Origin: Pyrinomonadaceae bacterium
GTDB lineage: Bacteria; Acidobacteriota; Blastocatellia; Pyrinomonadales; Pyrinomonadaceae
Direction: 5' to 3'
Length of the DNA: 64,000 nucleotides
Assembly: GCA_019186825.1 (NCBI GenBank)
Contig: JABARP010000003.1
Coordinates: 1-64,000, forward strand
Below are positions 37,474 through 46,530 of the stretch, one piece after another. Every line of letters starts with the position of its first letter. The first letter of the stretch is position 1. The notes under the pieces were generated by a model, which made no database searches, had not been told where the DNA came from, and was given only the letters and a program-made list of their open reading frames with translations. The translations under genes and the position numbers were made by a program.

Positions 37474-38235
37474 CTATCGGGCACACGTCTCCGCTCGGCC
37501 GCCGTCGATCGCGTATGTCGCACCGGTGATCCAGCCCGCCTTGTCGGAGGCAAGAAATCGGATCAACTCGGCGATCTCCTCCGCTTTGCCTGCACGGCCG
37601 AGCGGATGCGTTTCTTTTGTTCGCTCAAGGAATTTCTCATACGCCTCTTCGTCCATTCCTCCGCGTTTGTGCAAGTTCGTGACGACGACACCGGGATTGA
37701 CCGCATTGACCCGAATGCCTTTTGGGGCTAGATCGAGCGCGGCACAACGCGTTAGCTGATCGACCGCTGCCTTTGAAACACAGTATGCAAGCACACCGGG
37801 AAAGGCACGTGTTCCCGTGACACTTGAGACGTTAACGATCGAACCTTTTGTCGCTTCAAGGTGCGGAATGCATTTCTGCATCAGGTAAAAGACCGAACGG
37901 ACATTCAGATTCATCTGCTTGTCCCAGTCCGACAGCGAGGTATCCTCGATACTTCCGCCTTTCAATATGCCGGCGGCATTCACAAGTATGTCAATTTGAC
38001 CGAACGAATCAACGGTTTCGCTTACAATGCGGTCAAGCTGCGATATCTCGAGGACATCGCCAAGGTGCGGGCGGATCGAACCGGCTGCGTCCTTCAGTTC
38101 GTCGCGAACGGCGTAAAGTTCCTTTTCGTTCCGCCCAACACCAACAACGGTCGCTCCATTTTCGGCAAATAGCCTGGCAGTCGCACGGCCGATCCCACTG
38201 CTCGCGCCCGTTACGATCGCAACTTTGTTCTTCAT
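37474..38235 (-). CDS. SDR-family oxidoreductase
   Basis: A 253-residue NAD(P)-dependent short-chain dehydrogenase. It has the cofactor loop TGASSGIGRA, the NAAG motif (VNAAGI), the catalytic Ser in IVNVSSVTG and the YxxxK pair in AYCVSKAAVDQ. The C-terminus WITGATYAIDGG is typical of the classical subfamily. The substrate is unknown. It is paired with the MBL-fold gene downstream. Confidence 0.93.
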   Translation of the reverse strand: MKNKVAIVTGASSGIGRATARLFAENGATVVGVGRNEKELYAVRDELKDAAGSIRPHLGDVLEISQLDRIVSETVDSFGQIDILVNAAGILKGGSIEDTSLSDWDKQMNLNVRSVFYLMQKCIPHLEATKGSIVNVSSVTGTRAFPGVLAYCVSKAAVDQLTRCAALDLAPKGIRVNAVNPGVVVTNLHKRGGMDEEAYEKFLERTKETHPLGRAGKAEEIAELIRFLASDKAGWITGATYAIDGGRAETCAR

Positions 38236-38303
38236 AGAAAACGGTTCAATTCAAAGGTTGAAATGTCGCTAGAATAACACCCGCCTTCTTACAGCAAAAG
38301 CGA

Positions 38304-38333
38304 AAGGACGCCGAATTTTACTTCAGCGTCCTT
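38304..38333 (-). terminator. Candidate terminator of the small basic protein gene
   Basis: An 8-bp stem (AAGGACGC/GCGTCCTT) with a 14-base loop. On the minus strand it is followed by a T-rich but interrupted tract, and it lies about 40 bases past the stop codon at 38371. Confidence 0.45.
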
Positions 38334-38370
38334 GATATGGTGTAGAACCGGGTATTATTGCTTTAGGATC

Positions 38371-38583
38371 TTATGATTCGCTTGGGCGTGGGCCCGTCGG
38401 GAACAACTGCTCGATAGCAGCCTTCGTTTCCTCACTCTTGCGGGTCCTAAAATCTGTGACCCAGTCTGAAACCGTTGAAACCACGTCTCGAGCCGCAGCG
38501 CGAGCTGTTTTTACTGGCTTCTTTGCCGCCCTGACGGGCACGTCCGCCCGTTTGACGACTTTGATCTTTGTATTTGCGTTCAT
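38371..38583 (-). CDS. Small basic protein, unknown
   Basis: A 70-residue protein with a Lys/Arg/Ala-rich N-terminal half (VKRADVPVRAAKKPVKTARAA) reminiscent of histone H1-like tails, and a C-terminal helix (SEETKAAIEQLF). The start ATG 38583 is fixed by AAGGAGG nine bases upstream; a longer frame to 38667 has no such site. DNA binding is a possibility only. Confidence 0.65.
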   Translation of the reverse strand: MNANTKIKVVKRADVPVRAAKKPVKTARAAARDVVSTVSDWVTDFRTRKSEETKAAIEQLFPTGPRPSES

Positions 38584-38592
38584 CAGCACATT

Positions 38593-38599
38593 CCTCCTT
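38593..38599 (-). promoter_or_regulatory. Shine-Dalgarno fixing the start of the small basic protein
   Basis: AAGGAGG on the minus strand, nine bases before ATG 38583. The gap from here to 38895 (about 300 bp) holds no gene that I can support; it is AT-rich and must contain the divergent promoters. Confidence 0.7.
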
Positions 38600-38895
38600 T
38601 TAAAATTTCTCGCACGATCTGCTGAAAATCCTATATCCAACAGGTTACTATGCAATCGCAATGCCAAAGTATGACGTATTACCTAAGTTATCTTTGCGAA
38701 CTGAGCGTGTTTACACCCTTTAGAATGTAGAGACCGAAATCTAGTTGCCTCTTTCTTCATTTAACAAAACGCTATTTTCGTATCGATTGTTCCAAAAATA
38801 TAATACGGAAGGCGCACTTTCCAATATTTTTTTGGAGCAAAACGTAATCGGAATCTTCCTTTCGGTGCAAAAGACGCTTATTCTATGTCTCAAGG

Positions 38896-39516
38896 ATGGA
38901 TCTTCTGGACATTGCGATCATTTATCTCGCCTGCGGCGCTCCCTTCGCTGTCCAGTACTCGTTTCGTCTAAAAGGTGAGGCCGGGATCGAAAAAACTGCG
39001 AAATGCGTCCTCGCGGGCCTTGCATGGCCGTTGTTCGCATTACTTTACATTCGCGATGCGGTAAAACGGCTCGGACGTCCGACGCCCATTCATAATGAGA
39101 CAAAACAGCTGATCGACAACATTCGACGAAGCCTCGAAGATTCGGTCGATCTCGCCGGCAGGCCGGACGCGGCATTCGAATTTCGCCGAACCGTCCTGCG
39201 CTGGGCGGAATTGGCGATCGCAGTGCGTCAGCCCACGGCCTTTCCGGCGATTGCCGGGGTTTGGGAAATATCCGAGCATTCACGGCCGGATATTGCCGCT
39301 AAAGCTTATATCCACAGGGAGAAACGCCTACTTGATGCTCATTTTGAGGCGGCTCGAGAAGACCTTCTCAACTTGGCAGCGACCTTCCAAAATAATGCCG
39401 AATTTCTCGTACGGACCGTCGATGCCGCTAAGACTCTAAATGACGAAGTTTCGGTTGATGCACTGACACAGCTTGGAACGTCCGGATCGCATCGCACTGC
39501 CGCTGCACAACATTGA
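38896..39516 (+). CDS. Membrane-associated protein upstream of a degenerate kinase, unknown
   Basis: A 206-residue protein. The N-terminus has two hydrophobic helices (LLDIAIIYLACGAPFAVQYSF and CVLAGLAWPLFALLYI), followed by a soluble, mostly helical region (LIDNIRRSLEDSV ... LLNLAATFQNNAEFLVRTVDAAKTL). No named family was recognised. The stop codon is two bases from the ATG of the sensor-kinase homologue, so the two proteins are probably made together and may interact. Confidence 0.7.
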   Translation: MDLLDIAIIYLACGAPFAVQYSFRLKGEAGIEKTAKCVLAGLAWPLFALLYIRDAVKRLGRPTPIHNETKQLIDNIRRSLEDSVDLAGRPDAAFEFRRTVLRWAELAIAVRQPTAFPAIAGVWEISEHSRPDIAAKAYIHREKRLLDAHFEAAREDLLNLAATFQNNAEFLVRTVDAAKTLNDEVSVDALTQLGTSGSHRTAAAQH

Positions 39517-39518
39517 AG

Positions 39519-41273
39519 ATGCTGGTTCTATTTCATCTTTGCGCTGTATTTTTGCTCGTCGGTCTGGGCTTTTATGTCTTTGCAGCAGATCCGCGACGAC
39601 GTGCGCACCAGGCATTTGCAGCATTCATCTCGTTTTTGGCCCTTTGGACGGTAAAAGATCTCATCTTTTGGGACTTCTACCCGGTCGATGAGGCCGCGGG
39701 TATTTGGGCGGGAACAAGTTTCCTAATCGCCCTGCTGATGAATTTCGTACTCGTGGTGTTTGCCTGGGTCTTCCCTGAGAACTCACGAACGCCGCGGCGG
39801 AAGGCTGCAATTCTCTTAGCACCGGCAATTATCTTTGCACCGGCGACGGCGCTCGGTCTTTTGTGGGAACGCGTGGGGTTTGTCGATGGACAGTTCGGAA
39901 TAAAGTTGACGCCGCTCGCGTATGCGTTCGTCGTTTATGTTTATTTCCTGTTCTTTTACGGGTCGATCATTCTTTTCAACAAATATCGGAAGTACCGCGG
40001 GACGGAAAGCGGTTCGCAGCTTGGAGCTGTACTCCTCGGCCTCGCCATCACGGGAGCCCTAAAGACAGCGGCGAATATTGTTTTCCCGCTCTTTGGAAAT
40101 TATGATCTGATACCGCTGAGTTCGATCTTCGTCCTGCCGGGTGTTCTGATCTATGCTTACGCGATATTCAACTTTAGGCTCTTTTCGCTGACCTCGGCCT
40201 TGACGCAGTTTCGACTGTTCCCCGTAGCGTATAAAGTCGCGATCTGCATTGCCGCGGTGGCGGTCTCAAGTTTCTTGATCTTCCAGATCCCGATCTCCTG
40301 GTGGGCGTTTCACAACGGAATGGATGCCGAAGCATGGCGGCGGTATCTCGTTTTTAGCCTTATCACGGCGTTGATCCCGAATCTCTTGCTCGTCCTGCTC
40401 GTCCTTCGTACCGTATTGAGGCCGCTCAAACGTGTTACCCTCGCAGCCGTCTCTGTAGCAAAAGGTTCGTACGGAGCGGAGGTCGATCTGCGAAAAACGA
40501 ATGACGAGATCGGCGTACTTGCGGATTCTTTCAACAAGATGAGCCGCAAAATGGCGGAGGATATCGAGGAACTGCGGCTGCTAAACGAAAGGATGCTCCG
40601 GACCGAAAAGCTTACGGCTATGGGCACGCTTGCCTCCGGTGTTGCACGCGAAGTCAGCGAGCCTCTCGAGATCATCTCCGCGAAGATCGAGGCAATGCGT
40701 CGCGAAGAAGGCCATTCGAACGCGACACGCGAGGATCTGAGCCTCATCGCCGCAGAAGTTTCGCGTGTTTCGCAGATCATCGCTGACATGAGAAGCTTTG
40801 GCAGTGCAAAGCGATCCATTAATGCGACCGTTTCCGTCAATGATGTGGTTCATTCAGCCACGCGTCTGGCCGGGCTTGAAACCGGTGGACTTCGCATCGA
40901 GACGAACCTCGATGCACGTTCGCCGAATGTTCTCGGCGATGAGGACCAGTTAGTTCAGCTCGTGCTAAATCTGCTCCTCCACGATCAGCAGAATCTACGC
41001 GATGAAGATGTCGAGATCACGGTCTCAACGGCCACAACCGCCGAAAATGCAGTGATCGAGATCGTTCGATCGGGCATCGGGATTTCGGAACCTACCGCCT
41101 TAGAATCTGACAATGCCAGCCTCGACCTTTGGATCTGCCACAAGCTCGTTTCTGCCCATCACGGCACACTTTCCGCCATCACAGACGCCAAGAATTGTAA
41201 AAGATTCGTGATCACCCTGCCTTTGCTTGAACAAAAAGATGCAGCTCGCGTATTGACACCGAGCTCGTATTAG
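39519..41273 (+). CDS. Sensor histidine-kinase homologue with degenerate catalytic motifs
   Basis: A membrane protein of about 584 residues. Seven N-terminal helices form a 7TM-type sensor region, two more flank a short extracytoplasmic loop, and a HAMP linker (RPLKRVTLAAVSVAKGSYG) and coiled coil follow. The H-box reads ASGVAREVSEPLEII, with Arg where the phospho-accepting His belongs. The ATP-binding domain is also eroded: N-box NLLLHDQQ instead of NLLxNA, G1 box RSGIGI instead of DxGxGI, and no G2 box. Autophosphorylation is therefore unlikely. The start could alternatively be TTG 39513, overlapping the upstream stop. No response regulator lies next to it. Confidence 0.85.
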   Translation: MLVLFHLCAVFLLVGLGFYVFAADPRRRAHQAFAAFISFLALWTVKDLIFWDFYPVDEAAGIWAGTSFLIALLMNFVLVVFAWVFPENSRTPRRKAAILLAPAIIFAPATALGLLWERVGFVDGQFGIKLTPLAYAFVVYVYFLFFYGSIILFNKYRKYRGTESGSQLGAVLLGLAITGALKTAANIVFPLFGNYDLIPLSSIFVLPGVLIYAYAIFNFRLFSLTSALTQFRLFPVAYKVAICIAAVAVSSFLIFQIPISWWAFHNGMDAEAWRRYLVFSLITALIPNLLLVLLVLRTVLRPLKRVTLAAVSVAKGSYGAEVDLRKTNDEIGVLADSFNKMSRKMAEDIEELRLLNERMLRTEKLTAMGTLASGVAREVSEPLEIISAKIEAMRREEGHSNATREDLSLIAAEVSRVSQIIADMRSFGSAKRSINATVSVNDVVHSATRLAGLETGGLRIETNLDARSPNVLGDEDQLVQLVLNLLLHDQQNLRDEDVEITVSTATTAENAVIEIVRSGIGISEPTALESDNASLDLWICHKLVSAHHGTLSAITDAKNCKRFVITLPLLEQKDAARVLTPSSY

Positions 41274-41324
41274 TTGAAGTTTATTCTTTAGGCTCCAAAT
41301 ACAATTTAATTTCGAGGAACAGCA

Positions 41325-42638
41325 ATGAACAAATTTTTGTCGTTACTGCTGGCTATCGTTCTAGCCGCCGCATACGCGTCGGCTCAAGAAAAGCCAACGG
41401 CCTTTGTTAACGCGAAAGTGATACCGATTTCCGGCCCGGTCATCGAACAGGGCGTGGTTGTCATTCAGAATGGCAAGATCGTCGCTGTCGGTGATGCCCG
41501 AACGGTAAGGCTTTCGTCGGATATGGTCGTGGTCGATGCAAAAGGCAAAGTTATAATGCCCGGCATCATTGATTCACACAGCCATATTGGGAACCCTGCG
41601 GGCGGCGACGGCTCTTCGCCGATACAGCCCGACGTACGCATCCTGGACAGCGTGAATCCGCGCAGCGCAAGCTTCCAGCGTGCACAGAGCGGCGGCATCA
41701 CGACCGCGAATGTTATGCCCGGTTCGGGACATCTCGACAGCGGGCAAACACTTTACCTGAAGCTTCGTGACAACGTCGAGAAGATCGACGACATGTTCAT
41801 CCTTGATGCGGACGGCCATTATATGGGCGGCATTAAGTTTGCGAACGGCACCAATCCGATTCGTCCCGGAGGCGGAGCGTTTCCCGGGACGCGTGCAAAG
41901 TCTGCGGCTCTGGTTCGAGATGAATTCATCAAAGCGCAGGAATATCGAGACAAGGTCGCAAATGCTGCAGGCGACGCGTCAAAACTTCCTCCTCGCGATC
42001 TTCGTATGGAAGCTCTCGTCGAAGTTCTCAACCGCAAGCGCACCGTCCATTTCCATACGCATCGTCACGATGACATCCTGACGGTTTTGCGGCTTCAAAA
42101 GGAATTCGGCTTCAAGCTTGTACTCCAACACGTCAGCGATGCGTGGGCGGTTGCGGATGAGATCAAGAAAGCGAATGTGCCCGTCTCGATAATTTTTCTT
42201 GACTCACCGGGAGGAAAGATCGAGGCGAAGGACATAAAAGCTGAGAACGGAGCGATCCTTGAAAAGGCGGGCGTGCTGATCGGCTTTCACACGGACGATG
42301 GCATAACTGACTCGCGTTGGTTTTTGCGTTCGGCCGGAATGGCGGTTCGTGCGGGAATGTCTCGTGAGAAGGCGCTTTATGCTCTGACGCTTGGCAACGC
42401 AAAGATACTCGACATCGATAACAGAACCGGTTCGCTCGAACCCGGTAAAGATGCCGACCTCGTAATTCTTTCAGGCGACCCGATAAGTGTTTACACTCAC
42501 GTTCTCGAAACTTGGGTCGAGGGCAAAAAAGTTTTTGATCGCAACGATCCGAAAGACCGCCTCATACAGACTGGCGGATACGGCGCGACAAATGATCGTT
42601 TCATGGATACCGATCACGATGACGGAGGACAAGAATAA
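41325..42638 (+). CDS. Secreted amidohydrolase-family protein (putatively active)
   Basis: A 437-residue exported protein with a signal peptide (LLLAIVLAAAYASA-Q). It has the amidohydrolase layout: N-terminal beta segment (AKVIPISGPVIEQGVVVIQNGKI), metal-binding DSHSHIG at about residue 83, HFHTHRHDD and LQHVSDA in the barrel, FHTDDG near the fourth metal site, and a C-terminal GSLEPGKDADLVILSGDP. Metal ligands appear intact. The substrate could be a cyclic amide, imidazolone or dipeptide. The next gene is a paralogue and starts one base into this stop codon. Confidence 0.9.
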   Translation: MNKFLSLLLAIVLAAAYASAQEKPTAFVNAKVIPISGPVIEQGVVVIQNGKIVAVGDARTVRLSSDMVVVDAKGKVIMPGIIDSHSHIGNPAGGDGSSPIQPDVRILDSVNPRSASFQRAQSGGITTANVMPGSGHLDSGQTLYLKLRDNVEKIDDMFILDADGHYMGGIKFANGTNPIRPGGGAFPGTRAKSAALVRDEFIKAQEYRDKVANAAGDASKLPPRDLRMEALVEVLNRKRTVHFHTHRHDDILTVLRLQKEFGFKLVLQHVSDAWAVADEIKKANVPVSIIFLDSPGGKIEAKDIKAENGAILEKAGVLIGFHTDDGITDSRWFLRSAGMAVRAGMSREKALYALTLGNAKILDIDNRTGSLEPGKDADLVILSGDPISVYTHVLETWVEGKKVFDRNDPKDRLIQTGGYGATNDRFMDTDHDDGGQE

Positions 42639-43852
42639 TGAACCACACAATAATTAAAAGGCTCTCGGTTTTTGCATCCGCGGTCATCGTCGTATTTTGT
42701 GCGTCGCAAACATTTTTTTCACAGATAGCTGTCCGCGGCGAAACTGTCTTCACAATGGCGGGCGAGCCGATAACAAACGGCGTCGTGCTCGTTAAAGACG
42801 GAAAGATCGAGGCGGTCGGGACGGCCGCACAGCTAAAGATCCCTGCGGGTTACCGCATTTTTTCTGCGAAGGTCGTAACGCCGGGCCTGATCGACGCACA
42901 TTCTGTTGTTGGGCTCAACGGTTTTTTGAATCAGCCTACGGATCAGATGGCGCTTGACGGCAGCGGGCCGATTCAGCCCGAACTCCGTGCGTTCGACGCT
43001 TACAATTCGCGTGAAGTCCTCGTCCAGTGGCTTCGTGAATTCGGCGTTACAACTGTTCACACCGGCCATCAGCCGTCGGCTCTTGTGTCGGGGCAGACGA
43101 TGGTCGTCAAGACTTTTGGCAATGAGGTTGACGACGTTCTTGTCGTTCCCGAAGCGATGATCGCCGTTACGCTTGGAAATAGCGGACTCGCGGGACAAGG
43201 AAAATCTCCCGGCACTCGTGCGAAACAGATCGCGATGCTTCGTGCAGAGCTTATCAAGGCGCAGGAGAATGCCCGCAAGACCGAGCGGCCAAAGGACCTT
43301 CGATCTGTTGCGTGGCTCAGCGTTATCGAACGCAAGGTGCCGCTTCTTATCACCGCCGACCGTGCACAAGATATTATGTCGGCGTTAAGGTTGGCAAAGG
43401 AATTCAACCTTCGCATCGTTCTCGATTCCGTTTCTGAAGCTCAGCTTGTTTTGAAAGAGATCAAGGAATCGGGATTTCCCGTCATCGTGCATCCTACGAT
43501 GGCACGTCCGGGAGGTGATCGCGAGTCGCTTTCGATGGAAGACGCCGCGAAGATAAAAGCTGCGGGCATTCCCGTCGCCCTTCAGAGCGGTTACGAAGGT
43601 TATGTGCCGAAGACACGCGTCGTGCTTTACGAAGCGGGAATGGCGGCACAGAACGGACTTTCCCAGCGTGAGGCTTTGGAACTTATCACGATCGACGCGG
43701 CGAAAATTCTCGGCCTCGACGGACGTATCGGTTCGCTCGCGGTCGGAAAGGACGCGGACATCGCGATGTTTGACGGCGACCCGCTCGAATGGACGACGCA
43801 CTGCACAGGTACGATCGTCAACGGTAAGGTCGCAAGCGAAGTCATCCGCTGA
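42638..43852 (+). CDS. Secreted amidohydrolase paralogue lacking metal ligands
   Basis: A 404-residue exported paralogue of the preceding gene (start overlaps its stop as TAATG). Overall layout is preserved, including GETVFTMAGEPITNGVVLVKDGKIEAVG at the N-terminus and GSLAVGKDADIAMFDGDP at the C-terminus. However, DSHSHIG has become DAHSVVG, HFHTHRHDD has become LITADRAQD, LQHVSDA has become LDSVSEA and FHTDDG has become ALQSGYEG. The metal centre is thus probably absent. A structural or regulatory subunit of a heteromer with the first protein is the simplest reading. Confidence 0.88.
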   Translation: MNHTIIKRLSVFASAVIVVFCASQTFFSQIAVRGETVFTMAGEPITNGVVLVKDGKIEAVGTAAQLKIPAGYRIFSAKVVTPGLIDAHSVVGLNGFLNQPTDQMALDGSGPIQPELRAFDAYNSREVLVQWLREFGVTTVHTGHQPSALVSGQTMVVKTFGNEVDDVLVVPEAMIAVTLGNSGLAGQGKSPGTRAKQIAMLRAELIKAQENARKTERPKDLRSVAWLSVIERKVPLLITADRAQDIMSALRLAKEFNLRIVLDSVSEAQLVLKEIKESGFPVIVHPTMARPGGDRESLSMEDAAKIKAAGIPVALQSGYEGYVPKTRVVLYEAGMAAQNGLSQREALELITIDAAKILGLDGRIGSLAVGKDADIAMFDGDPLEWTTHCTGTIVNGKVASEVIR

Positions 43853-43888
43853 CGGTAGGGGCGGTCGAGAAGTCCGCTGAATAACAAG

Positions 43889-43921
43889 AAGGCCCGGGCG
43901 TATTGCCCGAGCCTTTTTTTT
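43889..43921 (+). terminator. Rho-independent terminator of the amidohydrolase pair
   Basis: An 11-base arm (AAGGCCCGGGC/GCCCGAGCCTT, one mismatch) with a 5-base loop and a run of eight T ending near 43921. It lies about 40 bases past the stop codon. Confidence 0.88.
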
Positions 43922-43924
43922 GTC

Positions 43925-44009
43925 TGCTTTGTGGCCATTGCGACAGCCTTTGCGGCCTTTGTGTGAGTCTTTGCGGCCATTGCGACAGTCTTTGCGGCGT
44001 TTGCGTTGA
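43925..44009. repeat. Tandem array of about four 21-bp units
   Basis: Units related to GTCTTTGCGGCCATTGCGACA follow each other head to tail, four copies of 21-22 bases with up to several substitutions (for example GCCTTTGCGGCCTTTGTGTGA). A short inverted repeat (TTGCGC/GCGCAA) follows. The rest of the 300-bp gap between 43853 and 44157 holds no gene I can support. Confidence 0.75.
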
Positions 44010-44157
44010 ACTTGCGCAGGGTAAGCGCAAAGATCGCCAAGCGAGACCCCGCAAAGTTCACGAAGGAGATTGATACTTTTGCTCGACGCACTACGCCTTA
44101 CGGTATGCGGAGGCTCTTTGCTTCCCATATATTTTTTAGGCGTCAGGCCAATTTATT

Positions 44158-46410
44158 ATGAAAAGGATCATTTCCCTAGTTATTTTGACAGCAATTTTCG
44201 GTTCGCTCTTCGCTCCGGCCGCACAGACACGAAAAGCTTCCGCAAAGTCGACGACGTCCGCACCGAAGTGCTCAGGCGCGTGGACCGGCACGATCACTTA
44301 CCAGCGAACTCAGTCAGCCCATGATAACAAGACGGTCCAACGCGTCTCAGGCCGAGGCCAGGACACGCGTGACTGGACGATGTCATACAAATACAACGCA
44401 CGCGTCGCTGTGGTCGAGGCTCCGGAAAAGAATGGTTCGAGCAATGGAATTGCCACGATCAGCCATCAAATGTCGTCAAAGGAACGTGTCGATGCGGTTG
44501 AGAAGAATTCTTGCGACCGAGGCAAGACGTGGCAGGATATGCGTGGCACTTCGACATCGACGACTGAGTCTTCGGGCCAGGCAAGCGGCGAATCCGCGAA
44601 CGTCGGTATCAATATAAATTCGGACGGCACGTATTCCGTCAGCGTCGGCCTGCCTCAAATAAAGGGCAAGGTCTCGGGAAGTCAGTCGTCCTCCTTCAGC
44701 GGACAGTGCACGGCAAAGGAAGGTTCGAGCTTCAACATGCCTTCGACGGAGACCACGATCGAAGGTAATTCGCTCACCTCCGACGGTACGACGCGTATAA
44801 ACCCCGACGACCCGAACACTCTTTCCGGCAGCTACACCTACACGTGGCAGAACGTGACCGAAACTATCACGTGGAACCTCAAGAAATGCGGTGCACCGCT
44901 CAGGATCACGGAATTGCAGTTCGCAGATATGAAATTCCCGAAGTGGAATGATTGGCAGGACATCGTGCCGCAAAAAGGTACGATCGACGGAAATCTCGTG
45001 AAGATCAAAGCCACCGTGCTGAACGCCTCCGGCGAGACGAAGTTCGCCGACTTGAAGTTCAAGGAGACCTACAAGGGCGATAAGTGGGACGGCGGAAAGC
45101 CCGATGGATTGCTCGACGGCGGTGAGGCGTCTGTCCGGCTCGATCCGGGCGAGAGCCGCGATGTCGAGTTCGTGTGGGATTCTTCCGGGTACTCGTGGTT
45201 CGACGATGGACGCCCTCGCTATATGCAGCGTATAAAGGCCGAGCTTTATGAGAACGACAAGAAAACCGACGAGAAGACCGAGAATTTAAAGATCGCACCC
45301 AAACCGCTTGTTCTTGTTCACGGACTGTGGAGTAATTGGCAGGCGTGGGAAACGTGGCAGAACATACTCACGACGACACATTCATACGATTGGAAAGCTT
45401 TTCCCGTGGGTGAAAAACCCGAGAAAGGACGTATGGATACGGGCGGCGAATTCCTTTCGTCAGCACCGACCAAGACAATTCACGGTAACGCCATCGAGCT
45501 TGATCGTTATGTTCAGTACGCACAGGAAGACCGCAACGCGTGGCATGTTGACATCGTTGCACATTCGATGGGCGGACTTATTTCGCGAGAGTATATACAG
45601 GCTTTTATGAAGCCTGTCGAGGACGGCCGACCTCGCGTCGCACATCTTGTGATGCTTGGCACGCCGAATATGGGCAGCCCGTGCGCGGACGTGATGGACA
45701 TCGCGTTCTCGGTCACAGGCACCACGCCGAATGCAGTTCGCGAACTCAAACCCGATGTCGTCGCCGAATTCAACCGTGTCGTGACCAATCGAAAGGATGT
45801 GAAGTTCTCGGTTCTTGCGGGCAATCCGCTGCCGACGATGTGCAAGACCGTCGCGTGGAATGATGGCGTTGTTTCGGTCGAGTCAGCTCATTGGCAGATC
45901 GCGGATCGCGGACTTTCGAGCAGCCTTCACACGGATCTTACGGGCACAAAGGACTTTTCGGCGTGGGTGAAACCGCATCTTGCGGTCGGGCCCAAGAGCT
46001 ATAAGATCCCGGACGTCCCCGTGCCTCCGACTGCGCTGCTCACGCCTGTTTCGAAGTACAACGGTGCGGCAGCAGGCCCGTTCTTCGGCCCGAGCCCTGT
46101 GTATGTCGAGGATACGGGACGTGCAGCAACGCTCGCAGCCAAAGAGGTGAAGGAGATCGAGATACCCGTTTCGGCGGCCCCCGACCTCGGCATCACATTC
46201 ATGGCTGACGCAAAGATATCGGTCGAACTCGTCAACGACAAGGGCGTTGTGGTCGGCAAGAATCTTGCGGGTTCACCCGAATCACGGCCATGGTTCCGCT
46301 CGATCTACCTGAAGGCAGGCGTGACGGCGGGCACTTGGAAGCTGCGTGTAACGAACACCGGCGACCTCGAACGCCCCGCGTACTTCGCCATCTGGCAAAA
46401 CGCGAGATGA
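44158..46410 (+). CDS. Large secreted protein with an alpha/beta-hydrolase (lipase-like) domain
   Basis: A 750-residue exported protein (signal ending near LFAPAAQT). Residues about 25-245 are Ser/Thr-rich and beta-rich, with paired Cys (CSGAW ... NSCDRG ... GQCTAK ... KKCGAP). A second beta domain (about 250-380) contains LDPGESRDVEFVWDSSG, an extracellular-domain-like segment. The hydrolase domain (about 380-600) begins PLVLVHGLWSNWQAWE and has the nucleophile elbow VAHSMGGLISREY and VMLGTPNMGSP, as in triacylglycerol lipases and PGAP1-like esterases. A C-terminal beta domain ends the protein. It probably hydrolyses ester bonds outside the cytoplasm. Confidence 0.87.
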   Translation: MKRIISLVILTAIFGSLFAPAAQTRKASAKSTTSAPKCSGAWTGTITYQRTQSAHDNKTVQRVSGRGQDTRDWTMSYKYNARVAVVEAPEKNGSSNGIATISHQMSSKERVDAVEKNSCDRGKTWQDMRGTSTSTTESSGQASGESANVGININSDGTYSVSVGLPQIKGKVSGSQSSSFSGQCTAKEGSSFNMPSTETTIEGNSLTSDGTTRINPDDPNTLSGSYTYTWQNVTETITWNLKKCGAPLRITELQFADMKFPKWNDWQDIVPQKGTIDGNLVKIKATVLNASGETKFADLKFKETYKGDKWDGGKPDGLLDGGEASVRLDPGESRDVEFVWDSSGYSWFDDGRPRYMQRIKAELYENDKKTDEKTENLKIAPKPLVLVHGLWSNWQAWETWQNILTTTHSYDWKAFPVGEKPEKGRMDTGGEFLSSAPTKTIHGNAIELDRYVQYAQEDRNAWHVDIVAHSMGGLISREYIQAFMKPVEDGRPRVAHLVMLGTPNMGSPCADVMDIAFSVTGTTPNAVRELKPDVVAEFNRVVTNRKDVKFSVLAGNPLPTMCKTVAWNDGVVSVESAHWQIADRGLSSSLHTDLTGTKDFSAWVKPHLAVGPKSYKIPDVPVPPTALLTPVSKYNGAAAGPFFGPSPVYVEDTGRAATLAAKEVKEIEIPVSAAPDLGITFMADAKISVELVNDKGVVVGKNLAGSPESRPWFRSIYLKAGVTAGTWKLRVTNTGDLERPAYFAIWQNAR

Positions 46411-46478
46411 CCTGAAGGCTTGCCCTCTCGAAGTGGGGTCCGGCTCGCCTGACCGAGGCCTGATCCTCGGAAATCCTA

Positions 46479-46517
46479 GCCGCTTCGGCATCTGACCGAA
46501 GCGGCATTTTCTTTTTT
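46479..46517 (+). terminator. Rho-independent terminator of the lipase-like gene
   Basis: A perfect 10-bp stem (GCCGCTTCGG/CCGAAGCGGC) with a 7-base loop, then ATTTTCTTTTTT. A second small stem (CCGAGG/CCTCGG, 46453-46470) lies just before it. Confidence 0.88.
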
Positions 46518-46530
46518 GAAAGGTCGCCCG

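Noticed and set aside
38581..38591. ATGTGCTGATG, a three-codon leader overlapping the start of the small basic protein
   Set aside because: The first ATG would be only one base from the Shine-Dalgarno, too close for initiation; the second ATG has ideal spacing.
43925..44009. Possible CRISPR array
   Set aside because: Units are contiguous with no spacers, only four copies, and no cas gene is in the window.
43385..44128. A minus-strand open frame with repeated Gly-Arg-Lys-rich units
   Set aside because: The repeats come from the 21-bp tandem DNA array and the rest is antisense to the second amidohydrolase.
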